From: Nostoc cf. commune SO-36
GTDB taxonomy: Bacteria > Cyanobacteriota > Cyanobacteriia > Cyanobacteriales > Nostocaceae
Direction: 5' to 3'
Assembly: GCF_023734775.1 (NCBI RefSeq)
Contig: NZ_AP025732.1
Span: forward strand, 3,354,501 to 3,418,500
DNA length: 64,000 nucleotides
The translations under genes were made by a program, and so were the position numbers. Each line of letters starts with the position of its first letter. Position 1 is the first letter of the stretch. Below are positions 39,472-47,501 of this stretch, one piece after another. The notes below the pieces were generated by a model that had not been told where the DNA came from, did no database searches, and was given only the letters and a program-made list of their open reading frames with translations.

Positions 39472-40740
39472 TTATGAAAATAAGCTTTTCTTGAATTCAA
39501 AAGCTGCTTGAAAGCTAGGAATTTCCCTAGCGATGAGTTCAATAAATTGGTCAGGTGAAATGTAAGGATTTTGAGATAATATTTCTTCTATAATTAGATT
39601 TGCCATTGGGCCGATGTGGTAGGCTAATTCTTGCTGACAACTTTTGATAAATGCTGGTTGGAGAGAAGGTTGTTGTTGCTCGATTCGCCCAATTTGCTGA
39701 CTAGTAGGTGAATTAGGTAAACTAAAAACTGTTTCTTCAGCTTGGCTGTATGACTGCGATATTCCCGACATAGCCTGAAATTCAGGGTTAAATACCGTGG
39801 GAGGCAAATCATCAAGCATTCTTGCAGGAGACATTGCTACTTCTGGTTCTGCAATTGGTTCTCCAATACGTTGTAAATCTGTAAGAACTTCCCTGGCTGC
39901 CTGATAGCGCTTGTTGGGCCTATCTGCCAACATATAATCGAGTACTTGAGCAAAGTTATCACTAACATAGGTATAAGAATGCCAGTTCCACTCAAGAGAG
40001 TACTGATCCATTAGTAAAGATGGATCTCTACCTGTGAGTAGTACAATCGCTGTTACACCCAAAGCATAAAGGTCACTAGAAGGTGAACATAAACCCAAAC
40101 TAATCTGCTCGCGAGGAGCGTATCCCACTTTGCCAACGAGAGACATTTTGCCAACAAACGTTACCTGGTGGTTAGAACTTCTTGCCTCGTTCATATCAGC
40201 AATTTGCTTGCCGACACCAAAATCAATCAGCACTGGCAGATCGTTGCCATCGGGTAACATAATGTTGTCAGGAGAAATATCTCGATGGATGATGTTGTGC
40301 TGGTGGACATATTCTAAAACAGGCAGCAGATTCTTTAGCCACTGTATAACTTCGTCTTCAGAAAAATTCCTTCCTTGACGTTGAAGTTCTCCTAGGAGCC
40401 TAGAATATGTCTTACCATCAACATACTCTTGTACTAGGAATAGCCGACCATCTCCTTCAAAGCAAGCCAAAAACTTGGGAATTTGGGGATGTTGCAATTG
40501 ATGAAGAATTTTTGCCTCTCTTTTAAATAAATTGCGATATTGCTCTAATCCACTTTCTCCTGTGCCAATGGGTGCAAATTCTTTAAGAACACAAGCTTCA
40601 TTAAACCGACGAGTGTCAAAGGCCAAGTAAGTTCGTCCCAATCCTCCCTGCCCTAGAAGTTTTTGGATAATATAGCGGTTATCGATTAGAGTTCCAGCAG
40701 CTATTTCTGGCCTTGTGGTATGGGACTGTGACATCATCAT
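39472..40740 (-). CDS. Ser/Thr protein kinase with C-terminal helical domain
   Basis: A 422-residue Hanks-type kinase: LGQGGLGRTYLAFD, ATP Lys about 53 (VLKEF), catalytic loop HRDISPDN (Asp about 153), DFG about 173-175, and YAPREQ in the activation segment. A Pro/Glu-rich linker leads to a C-terminal helical domain (SCQQELAYHIGPMANLIIEE, then QFIELIAREIPSFQAAFEFK) that recurs in cyanobacterial signalling proteins. There are no membrane helices. AGGAG lies just upstream of the first of three consecutive ATG codons. It converges with the heme-HAMP gene. Confidence 0.9.
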   Translation of the reverse strand: MMMSQSHTTRPEIAAGTLIDNRYIIQKLLGQGGLGRTYLAFDTRRFNEACVLKEFAPIGTGESGLEQYRNLFKREAKILHQLQHPQIPKFLACFEGDGRLFLVQEYVDGKTYSRLLGELQRQGRNFSEDEVIQWLKNLLPVLEYVHQHNIIHRDISPDNIMLPDGNDLPVLIDFGVGKQIADMNEARSSNHQVTFVGKMSLVGKVGYAPREQISLGLCSPSSDLYALGVTAIVLLTGRDPSLLMDQYSLEWNWHSYTYVSDNFAQVLDYMLADRPNKRYQAAREVLTDLQRIGEPIAEPEVAMSPARMLDDLPPTVFNPEFQAMSGISQSYSQAEETVFSLPNSPTSQQIGRIEQQQPSLQPAFIKSCQQELAYHIGPMANLIIEEILSQNPYISPDQFIELIAREIPSFQAAFEFKKSLFS

Positions 40741-41316
40741 CGCACTCCTAGCGATTTTGTATTGATAAATTATCTAATTTGCTGAAAGTCAGAAACTCTA
40801 GCAGATAAGGGCTGATAACATCCTTTAAATTGAGGTTAGCACCACTGTCGAGACAAGGAAACACACTTTTCTACAATTTTTCGATGGTCTTGTGTGACCA
40901 AACAGACAATTTTTACCTGAGTAGTTTGATCATACTACTTATACTTACGTATTTTAGCAGCCGCAATATAACCAGTCTCTGCGGTAATCTCTGCAAATGT
41001 TCAGGGCATTGCCTGTTGGATTTGCTGCTGACTTTATCTTACTTTTAGCCACCCAATTGACACTGAGCTTGGAAACAGTAAGGACACAGCATGACCTCAT
41101 GGTTTTAGAGAAAAACTGAGGTTGCTATAGACTTCCTGAAGGAAATATTATATGTATTTCAAGTGCTGAATATGCGATCGCTCTCAAAAATTAATCTTTC
41201 TGAGAGTAAATATCGTTAATAAATAGCTGCTTCGGCATCGGCTATCAAAGTTTTCATTACAAGTGATTTCTCAACAGCAGAAAATTATACTACGTATAAA
41301 AAAAATACTCCTCAAG
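40741..41316. other. Gene-free interval
   Basis: About 575 bp with a single GCGATCGC octamer near 41175 and no supportable gene; a 72-codon rightward frame at 40830-41048 is hydrophobic low-complexity and rejected. Confidence 0.55.
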
Positions 41317-41655
41317 CTACAATAATTCGTCTAGTTCATCAGGATTCACACCTAATTGACGCAAACGTTCTGCTAATTGTTCTGCTTTTCGTTTAGCTTG
41401 AGTAGCTTCTTGTTTAGCTTCTATAGCTTCTTGTTTAGCTTCTGTAGCTTCTTGTTCAGCAATGATAGCTCGTTGACTTGCAGCCACAGTTTCCTCTGTG
41501 GGTGCAGGAATTAATTCTCCTGTCAAAGTGAACCACCTTAACCACAACCTTTCAATATCTCGAAATGAACCTTGCCATAAGCCTAAACTTAAATCTATCT
41601 CTGGCATTAGTAGGTATCCGTCGGTCAAGTTCATCGGTTCATAGTGACCGTTCAT
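41317..41655 (-). pseudogene. 5'-truncated Uma2 family protein fragment
   Basis: The frame encodes only the C-terminal third of a Uma2-type (PD-(D/E)XK restriction-like) protein: NGHYEPMNLTDGYLLMPEID, the family-typical GLWQGSFRDIERLWLRWFTL, then an Ala/Glu/Lys-rich coiled coil (AEQEATEAKQEAIEAKQEAT) and RLRQLGVNPDELDELL. No catalytic core is present. Upstream in the same frame the sequence turns into out-of-frame HNH gene, so the 5' part was lost at the junction near 41650. Confidence 0.7.
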
Positions 41656-42007
41656 CATTAATATCAAGTCGGTTGCAGGTTGCTCTACCAGTGGGAGAAA
41701 CTTCAATAATTGTCCTACCATTTGCTGACCACAGAAAATTCTCTGACCAAATTTGTTGACGAGGATTAAATAGAGGTACTACTGCTTTAGTCTCTAAGTC
41801 ATATCCGGCGACAAAGTTGTAGCGACGTTCATTACAACGACGACAAGCCAATGCTAAATTATTAAGTTCATCAGAACCACCAATAGACTTTGGTATCAAA
41901 TGGTCTACTGTAAATCTTGTTGTGGAAATGCGTTCTGGAGAATGGCAATATTCGCACAGATAATTTGCGCGTTTACGGACAATTTTTTTAGTGGCATCAT
42001 CAATCAT
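41639..42007 (-). CDS. HNH endonuclease, possibly 3'-truncated
   Basis: A 122-residue HNH nuclease with the zinc and catalytic pattern CEYCHSPE, FTVDHLIPKSIGGSDELNNL and ALACRRCNERRYN. It ends abruptly at RLDINDERSL, where it runs into the Uma2 fragment; related proteins continue some 20 residues further. Its start overlaps the stop of the upstream small gene by 8 bp (ATGATTGA), indicating translational coupling. Such HNH genes in cyanobacteria are often mobile or defence-related, but the target is unknown. Confidence 0.82.
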   Translation of the reverse strand: MIDDATKKIVRKRANYLCEYCHSPERISTTRFTVDHLIPKSIGGSDELNNLALACRRCNERRYNFVAGYDLETKAVVPLFNPRQQIWSENFLWSANGRTIIEVSPTGRATCNRLDINDERSL

Positions 42008-42239
42008 TGTGTTGAGCTACTAACATCGCATTTATATGGGTAAAAATCCTATCTAGTTCTGCGATTTCTTCAAGTTCGATAACTTGTTCTGGAGTTAGTA
42101 AATCAGCTTTTTTGCATTCTAAAAGTTCTTCCAGCCGTGCTTGCAGTTGATCATTAAACTTGAATAAATGAAACTTATCCAGCTTTTCTATTCTGATACT
42201 GCCTATTAAGGATGAAGGTCTAGCAATTACAGTTGTCAT
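42000..42239 (-). CDS. Small protein coupled to the HNH nuclease
   Basis: A 79-residue protein (MTTVIARPSSLIGSIRIEKL; then EELLECKKADLLTPEQVIEL) with a C-terminal helix ending AMLVAQHND. It overlaps the HNH start, and such pairs are common in cyanobacteria. The function is unknown; it may be an antitoxin-like or accessory partner. The ATG at 42239 is used; a GTG three codons upstream is also possible. Confidence 0.65.
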   Translation of the reverse strand: MTTVIARPSSLIGSIRIEKLDKFHLFKFNDQLQARLEELLECKKADLLTPEQVIELEEIAELDRIFTHINAMLVAQHND

Positions 42240-42384
42240 ACTCAGCACGATATAATTTCTCGATATGTGTTTCTATTGTAGTATTTTGATGATCCGAACT
42301 GGCTTAAGGCTGGTAATAAGCAAAATATTGTTTTTCAGTGGTATAAAAAATTTTTCTTAATTGCTTATAAATAACTATGGCTGA

Positions 42385-42741
42385 CTAACTGACTTGGGGA
42401 ATACTGAAATTAAGTTCAATTAAAGGTGTATGAAAAATGTCAACATCTAAAGTCAGTGCCAGACTTACCCCAGCAGATCGGGAAGCCGTTATGCAAGCAA
42501 TTACTACTATTAAAGAAAAACTACCGTTTTTGGTAGATTTGACAACGGAGGAGCGTAAATCTTTACCTAAGCTGGGTGAAGCGATCGCCAAATGATTAGG
42601 CATTACCAATGGTGTCTGCGATCCATCTTCATTTTCTCGCACCATGACAATATGTTCACGTTCCCGAATAATAAGAAATCCTAACAACTCAAATGCTTTG
42701 ATAACTCTCTTCTTCGGAGCATCGACAGGAAACTTCGGCAT
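42385..42741 (-). CDS. hicA: HicA-type toxin, chimeric C-terminus
   Basis: The N-terminal 50 residues are HicA-like (MPKFPVDAPKKRVIKAFELL, then REREHIVMVRENEDGSQTPL and VMPNH with the catalytic-region His). After His 50 the family similarity stops and the frame continues as antisense of another gene (LAIASPSLGKDLRSSVVKST) to an unrelated stop at 42385. The break lies at 42578-42591, a 14-bp interval containing one GCGATCGC octamer. HicA is a small mRNA-cleaving toxin of about 80 residues, so this copy is probably inactive. It overlaps the HicB stop by one base (TAATG type). Confidence 0.75.
   Translation of the reverse strand: MPKFPVDAPKKRVIKAFELLGFLIIREREHIVMVRENEDGSQTPLVMPNHLAIASPSLGKDLRSSVVKSTKNGSFSLIVVIACITASRSAGVSLALTLDVDIFHTPLIELNFSIPQVS
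42437..42595 (+). pseudogene. 5' fragment of a cyanobacterial hypothetical gene
   Basis: The plus strand encodes 52 residues, MSTSKVSARLTPADREAVMQ, AITTIKEKLPFLVDLTTEER, KSLPKLGEAIAK. The first 47 match the N-terminus of a longer (about 150-residue) cyanobacterial hypothetical that normally continues after KLG with a DKSRAF-like segment. Here the similarity ends at 42577 and the reading closes at TGA 42593-42595 across the HIP1 octamer and HicA. It lies antisense to the chimeric HicA tail. Confidence 0.6.
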
Positions 42742-42965
42742 TAAATAGCCACCTCTGCTTCTGTCATAAAAGCTTCGATTACTGGTGATTCATCTTCGAG
42801 CATTTCTTTGCCAAATATCTCAATGTAGCAGCGAATAGCTGACTTGACATCGGCTAAGGCTTCTTCATAGATGTCACCTTGACCAACTATCGCCCCTTTT
42901 ATACCAAGAGGATAGGCAACATAACCGTCAGAATGTTTTTCGACAATAATTTTGATTTGTTTCAT
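42741..42965 (-). CDS. hicB: HicB family antitoxin
   Basis: A 74-residue protein starting at ATG 42965 (MKQIKIIVEKHSDGYVAYPL), with the HicB core IKGAIVGQGDIYEEALADVK, SAIRCYIEIFG and a short C-terminal SPVIEAFMTEAEVAI. HicB proteins neutralise HicA. The gene precedes hicA with a one-base overlap, so the module order is antitoxin-toxin. The frame is open upstream to 43043 but that extension has no family similarity. Confidence 0.8.
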   Translation of the reverse strand: MKQIKIIVEKHSDGYVAYPLGIKGAIVGQGDIYEEALADVKSAIRCYIEIFGKEMLEDESPVIEAFMTEAEVAI

Positions 42966-43054
42966 CACTAGAGCGTTTAGCAAGGTAAACTTTAGGCAAT
43001 TCTGATGGAGCCTACAATAAGCAGTATATTCAATCGTAATCAATTTATGGCGTA

Positions 43055-43078
43055 GGCGTAGCCCGTCGTAGACATCGC
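43055..43078 (+). repeat. 24-bp dispersed repeat, copy 5
   Basis: Matches GGCGTAGCCCnnCnnAGnCATCGC, differing from copy 3 only at two central positions; located just upstream of hicB. Confidence 0.7.
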
Positions 43079-43144
43079 AGTTGTTAAACCCTCGTCTTAC
43101 CTAACAACTGGTATTCAGCCCTACTTAATCATTTCTGAGAAATA

Positions 43145-43177
43145 AGATCCCCGACTTGTCAAACAAAGCGGGGATCT
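43145..43177. terminator. Terminator-like hairpin after the Uma2 gene
   Basis: Arms AGATCCCCG and CGGGGATCT (9 bp) lie 30 bp past the stop of the leftward Uma2 gene. Confidence 0.6.
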
Positions 43178-43207
43178 GTGGCTTTCAATTTTTCCTAAAA
43201 CATTTCA

Positions 43208-43957
43208 TCACACTTCTGGCTCAATCCCCGCCGCCCGCAATTGTGCTGCTAGTCGTTCGGCGCGTTGACGTTCTTGTTCGGCGCGTTGGCGTTCTTGTTC
43301 AGTGCGTTGGCGTTCTTGTTCGGCTAATTCTGTTCCCCAAGGCAAAAGGTTTCCTTGTTCATCCCACCACCGTAACCACTTTCCTGTGCGGTTTTCACGA
43401 GTACCTTGGGACACTCCAAGGTAAAGATTAATTTCTGCGATCCAGTAGCGTTGATTTTCATCAGGCTCTTGCAAAATGTACTGTTCTGTGGTCTGTAAGC
43501 GATACATCTCTAAACTGCCGCTATCTGGTTCAAAGATGATGTAGTTTGGTACTTTTAAAATGCGCTCGTAGAAAAACCATTTTCCTGGGGGATATGTCGC
43601 TTTGATAGAATACTCTGTCTCCTGTGTATCGGAAACAAATTCCATCACAATTACGGGAATTTCACCCTGTAATTGAGGGGTGTAACTGCGTATTACTTCT
43701 TCTCTACTAACATTAATTTTGGCAATGAAAGCCCAATCAGGGGCTTTAATGACCATTTTGTTGTTTAAAGTGGCACAAATGCCGTAATTAGTTGTTGTTA
43801 GGGCGTTAGCTGAAATTTTTCCGGCTAATTGTAGGCTTTCTGTGAGTGCAGCAGCTAAAGCTGGTTGGTTGATGTTATCCACTGGATCGTCTGGGAGTTT
43901 GTAATCATCGGGTAGTTTTTCCCAAGTGATTTGGTAGTCTTGGGTGAGGGTTGTCAT
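43208..43957 (-). CDS. Uma2 family endonuclease
   Basis: A 249-residue protein of the Uma2 (DUF820, PD-(D/E)XK) family, expanded in cyanobacteria and of unproven function. The start at 43957 has AAAGGA upstream; the open frame to 44005 only translates a simple repeat. Conserved features are NNKMVIKAPDWAFIAKINVS (catalytic Asp candidate), GEIPVIVMEFVSDTQETEYS, YPPGKWFFYERILKVPNYII and GKWLRWWDEQGNLLPWGTEL. The tail is a charged coiled coil (QERQRTEQERQRAEQERQRA) encoded by a short tandem repeat. Confidence 0.85.
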   Translation of the reverse strand: MTTLTQDYQITWEKLPDDYKLPDDPVDNINQPALAAALTESLQLAGKISANALTTTNYGICATLNNKMVIKAPDWAFIAKINVSREEVIRSYTPQLQGEIPVIVMEFVSDTQETEYSIKATYPPGKWFFYERILKVPNYIIFEPDSGSLEMYRLQTTEQYILQEPDENQRYWIAEINLYLGVSQGTRENRTGKWLRWWDEQGNLLPWGTELAEQERQRTEQERQRAEQERQRAERLAAQLRAAGIEPEV

Positions 43958-43967
43958 AGTGGGTTTT

Positions 43968-44004
43968 CCTTTAGAATTGGGCATTGGGCATTGGGCATTG
44001 GGCA
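43968..44004. repeat. STRR heptamer (GGGCATT) array
   Basis: Four GGGCATT units just upstream of the Uma2 gene. Confidence 0.75.
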
Positions 44005-44056
44005 TAGGTTATTAATTCTTCTCCCCCTGCTCCCTCATCTTCCCAGTCGCCAATAG

Positions 44057-45607
44057 TTACTCATCTTCATCGGGTTCTAAATCGTCGGCTGTCAATTCCT
44101 GATGCGGGATGGCGGCGATAATCGCATCTATCACTTTAGATACTGGTAATATTTCAATATTCAAATCGGGAAATTTTGTCCCTTTTGGTACGATCGCTTT
44201 TTTAAATCCTAACTTGGCAGCTTCTTTTAACCGCAGCTCCATTTGGGAAACTGATCGCACTTGTCCGCCTAATCCAACTTCACCGATTAATACTGTACCG
44301 GGATCGACGATGCGATCGCGGAAACTCGCTACAATTGCGATCGCAATTCCCAAATCTACTGCTGGTTCTTCCACATTCAACCCACCCGCAGAAGCAACGT
44401 AAGAATCTAACTTGGACATCGGAATTCCCACCCGTTTTTCTAAGACGGCAAGAATTTGCACTAAGCGGTTGTAATCTACGCCAGTGCCAGCACGACGCGG
44501 TGAGGGGTAGCTAGTAGGACTCACTAAAGCTTGCAATTCTACAACTATCGGGCGAGTACCTTCACAAGCAACAACAATAGCAGTACCAGGTGCGGGATCG
44601 TCACGGTTGCCTAAAAATAACTCTGAAGGGTTGGAGACTTCCCGCAATCCATCTGCAACCATTTCAAAGATGCCAATTTCATGAGTTGCGCCGAAGCGGT
44701 TTTTCACTGTCCGTAATAACCGATGGGAGGCAAAGCGATCGCCTTCAAAATACAATACTGTATCTACTAAATGTTCTAAAACTTTTGGCCCTGCGATCGC
44801 TCCTTCCTTGGTAACGTGTCCGACAATCAGCATGGTGACATCTTCATGCTTTGCCACCTTCATCAGTGCTGCCGTACATTCCCGTACCTGAGCCACCGAA
44901 CCTGGTGCAGAAGTCAGCGCCGGAAAAAACACCGTTTGGATACTATCAATCACCGCCACATTTGGCTTTAGAGAGTCTATTTCTCGTAAAATTTCTTCTA
45001 AATCTGTTTCTGGTAGTACATATAAATCTGCACCTATACTGTCAGGGTCTATGGGTAGTGTAGAATCTACCACTTCTATGGGTAGTGTAGTCTCTACTAC
45101 TGTAACATTCTCCTCATCAACTACACTTAGTTGTTTTGATACTCCTAAACGAGAAGCTCGTAATTTTACCTGCTGTCCCGATTCTTCACCAGTTACGTAA
45201 AGGATGCGATATTTTTGGGCTAATTGATTTGATACTTGCAATAATAAAGTCGATTTACCGATACCCGGATCGCCACCAATCAGCACCATAGAACCTGGGA
45301 CAATGCCACCCCCAAGCACCCGATCCAATTCTTCATAACCAGACTGCCAACGGGCAATTTGGCGATCAGTAATTTGATCAAACGTTAAAGAGGCTCGTGC
45401 TTTAGCTGGTTTATTGTGAGATTTGCCATTGCCTTGAGCCGATTGCCAACTACTCACTCCCCCCCGGCTGGGTACATTTACTGAGGATTGAATAGAAATT
45501 TGTTCTTCTAGAGAGTTGTAAGTACCGCAAGCTGGACACTTCCCAAACCACTGGGGCGATTCTGCGCCACATTCGTTACAAGTGAAAAATGTTTTTGGCT
45601 TTGCCAT
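44057..45607 (-). CDS. radA: DNA repair protein RadA
   Basis: RadA is a RecA-like ATPase that drives branch migration in recombination. The 516-residue sequence has the N-terminal C4 zinc finger (CNECGAESPQWFGKCPACG), Walker A (GGDPGIGKSTLLLQ), the KNRFG motif in LRTVKNRFGATHEIG, and the C-terminal Lon-like domain (GGLNVEEPAVDLGIAIAIVA). A linker of about 35 residues inserted after the first strand region (VVETTLPIEVVDSTLPIDPD) is encoded partly by an imperfect internal duplication of CTACACTACCCATAGA. It is divergent from rpaB. Confidence 0.95.
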   Translation of the reverse strand: MAKPKTFFTCNECGAESPQWFGKCPACGTYNSLEEQISIQSSVNVPSRGGVSSWQSAQGNGKSHNKPAKARASLTFDQITDRQIARWQSGYEELDRVLGGGIVPGSMVLIGGDPGIGKSTLLLQVSNQLAQKYRILYVTGEESGQQVKLRASRLGVSKQLSVVDEENVTVVETTLPIEVVDSTLPIDPDSIGADLYVLPETDLEEILREIDSLKPNVAVIDSIQTVFFPALTSAPGSVAQVRECTAALMKVAKHEDVTMLIVGHVTKEGAIAGPKVLEHLVDTVLYFEGDRFASHRLLRTVKNRFGATHEIGIFEMVADGLREVSNPSELFLGNRDDPAPGTAIVVACEGTRPIVVELQALVSPTSYPSPRRAGTGVDYNRLVQILAVLEKRVGIPMSKLDSYVASAGGLNVEEPAVDLGIAIAIVASFRDRIVDPGTVLIGEVGLGGQVRSVSQMELRLKEAAKLGFKKAIVPKGTKFPDLNIEILPVSKVIDAIIAAIPHQELTADDLEPDEDE

Positions 45608-45777
45608 TCTTAAATCTTATTAAATATTCTTAATATTTACTTAATTCTTGGGAAAAACTAAAAACCAATAATAGTAGTATTTAGAGGTTTTTCCAAATCA
45701 ATTCATGGAATGATATCTTAATATTATGGTATTAAAAATTAATCATGTAAATTTTTAGTTAAGGAGCCTTCAGAAAC

Positions 45778-46506
45778 TTGGAAAGTCATAAAGAAAAAAT
45801 CTTGGTGGTAGACGACGAAGCCAGCATTCGCCGGATTTTGGAAACGCGCCTTTCCATGATTGGCTACGATGTAGTGACAGCTGGCGACGGGGAAGAAGCT
45901 TTGGAAACTTTTCGCAAAACTGAGCCTGACCTGGTAGTTTTAGATGTAATGATGCCAAAGCTAGACGGTTATGGTGTATGTCAAGAATTACGAAAAGAAT
46001 CAGATGTGCCCATTATTATGCTAACAGCCTTGGGTGATGTAGCCGATCGCATCACTGGGCTAGAATTGGGTGCTGATGACTACGTAGTTAAACCATTCTC
46101 CCCCAAAGAGCTAGAAGCTCGAATTCGCTCGGTGTTGCGGCGGGTAGACAAAACCAGTGGTTCTGGCATTCCCAGTTCTGGAGTGATCCATGTCGCTAAT
46201 ATTAAAATCGATACGAATAAGCGACAAGTCTACAAAGGTGATGAGCGCATTCGTTTAACAGGTATGGAGTTCAGCTTGTTAGAGTTGGTAGTTAGTCGCT
46301 CTGGAGAAGCATTTTCTCGTTCGGAAATTTTGCAGGAAGTTTGGGGTTACACACCAGAACGCCATGTTGATACCCGCGTAGTGGATGTGCATATATCCCG
46401 TTTGCGGGCAAAGTTAGAAGATGATCCTAGCAACCCAGAATTGATTCTCACCGCGCGGGGTACTGGTTATCTTTTCCAGCGCATTATTGAACCAGGGGAG
46501 GAGTGA
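45778..46506 (+). CDS. rpaB: OmpR-type response regulator RpaB
   Basis: RpaB (plastid ycf27 homologue) controls light- and stress-responsive genes and phycobilisome energy coupling. The 242-residue protein starts with TTG at 45778 (MESHKEKILVVDDEASIRRI) preceded by AAGGAG; no ATG alternative fits. The receiver has acceptor Asp about 57 (LVVLDVMMPKLDGYG) and Lys in VVKPFSPKEL; the winged-helix domain ends VVDVHISRLRAKLEDDPSNP and TARGTGYLF. The cognate kinase in related organisms is NblS, not present here. Confidence 0.95.
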   Translation: MESHKEKILVVDDEASIRRILETRLSMIGYDVVTAGDGEEALETFRKTEPDLVVLDVMMPKLDGYGVCQELRKESDVPIIMLTALGDVADRITGLELGADDYVVKPFSPKELEARIRSVLRRVDKTSGSGIPSSGVIHVANIKIDTNKRQVYKGDERIRLTGMEFSLLELVVSRSGEAFSRSEILQEVWGYTPERHVDTRVVDVHISRLRAKLEDDPSNPELILTARGTGYLFQRIIEPGEE

Positions 46507-46645
46507 GATGAGGCAGGGGGCAGGGGGCAGGGGGCAGGGGAGGCAGGGGAAGCAGGGGAGGCAGGAGGAGAAGAACTATTTATTAATTATTGTCCAATGC
46601 CCAATGCCCAATACCCAATGACTAATGACTAATGACTAATGACTA
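46507..46645. repeat. STRR and G-rich arrays before the CCB gene
   Basis: GGGGCAG repeats (46512-46570) followed by CAATGCC heptamers and then the ATGACTA heptamer array 46618-46645. Confidence 0.8.
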
Positions 46646-47305
46646 ATGACCAAACCTGATCCTAATCGAGTTTTGCGGCGTCTACCCATTGTTGTGGGTG
46701 GGCTAGGCGCTGTACTTTTGCTGATTAACCGTTTATTAACACCGGAATTAACCCAGTCTCAATCGCGTGGTGATGTGGTGGGGGTAATTTTGAGCGCGGT
46801 GTTAATTTTGACGGGTTTAATTTGGCAGCAAGTTCAGCCGCGATCGCCTGATACTGTAGAACTAATTGGCGAAGAAGGTTTTGTACTCGCAGCAGATTTA
46901 CCCGAAGCCGTGAAAACAGAGCTAGCGTGGGCATCTCATTTATTGTTGACTAATACAGTAACGCGATCGCTTGTAGTTTTTTATCAAGGTAAAGTTTTGT
47001 TGCGTCGCGGCATTCTGGCTACTAAATCTGAAGTTGTACCAGGAGTACTCTTAAAACAGGTACTCGAAAAACAAAAACCGATTTATCTAGTTGCTCTAAA
47101 AATATATCCAGGTAGAGTTGAATTTGATTATTTACCAGAAAATACTCAAGGTGTAATTTGTCAACCTATTGGCAATCAAGGTGCATTAATTTTAGGAGCA
47201 AATGCTCCTCGTAGTTACACCAAACAAGATGAAAACTGGATTGCAGGAATTGCTGATAAATTAGCTGTTACTCTTAGCTCGAATTTATCCAACCAAGCGA
47301 CTTAA
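46646..47305 (+). CDS. Cofactor assembly of complex C subunit B (CCB-like)
   Basis: A 219-residue membrane protein similar to the cyanobacterial CCB2/CCB4-type proteins required to attach heme c-i to cytochrome b6. The N-terminal region has two membrane helices (LPIVVGGLGAVLLLINRLLT and DVVGVILSAVLILTGLIWQQ), followed by a soluble domain with VKTELAWASHLLLTNTVTRS and SLVVFYQGKVLLRRGI. The start codon is the last ATG of an ATGACTA heptamer array, with no Shine-Dalgarno nearby, so initiation may rely on translation through the repeat. Confidence 0.8.
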   Translation: MTKPDPNRVLRRLPIVVGGLGAVLLLINRLLTPELTQSQSRGDVVGVILSAVLILTGLIWQQVQPRSPDTVELIGEEGFVLAADLPEAVKTELAWASHLLLTNTVTRSLVVFYQGKVLLRRGILATKSEVVPGVLLKQVLEKQKPIYLVALKIYPGRVEFDYLPENTQGVICQPIGNQGALILGANAPRSYTKQDENWIAGIADKLAVTLSSNLSNQAT

Positions 47306-47387
47306 CCTAAATTTAGGTTGGTCATCTGTCACAATAACTCGTAAGTTGTAATTCTTAACTCAAATTAACTTGCTCCTATTTATAGTT

Positions 47388-47496
47388 AATTACGAATTAC
47401 GTTAGCGTAGCGGTAGCGAGTCTTGCCTACGGCACGCCAAGGGCGATAGCGCAGCGTTAGCGAGTCATCGAGCGTCACGAGCGTCATTACGAATTA
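47388..47496 (+). repeat. 109-bp dispersed repeat, copy B
   Basis: Identical to 36109-36217 over all 109 bases and in the same orientation. Located just past the stop of the convergent M48 gene (47502). Exact identity over 11 kb separation implies recent spread or gene conversion. Confidence 0.9.
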
Positions 47497-47501
47497 TTAA
47501 C

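Noticed and set aside
40830..41048. 72-codon rightward hydrophobic frame
   Set aside because: Low complexity and isolated; nothing supports translation.
43958..44005. N-terminal extension of the Uma2 protein (MPNAQCPMPNSKG)
   Set aside because: It translates STRR heptamers; the AAAGGA site supports the start at 43957.
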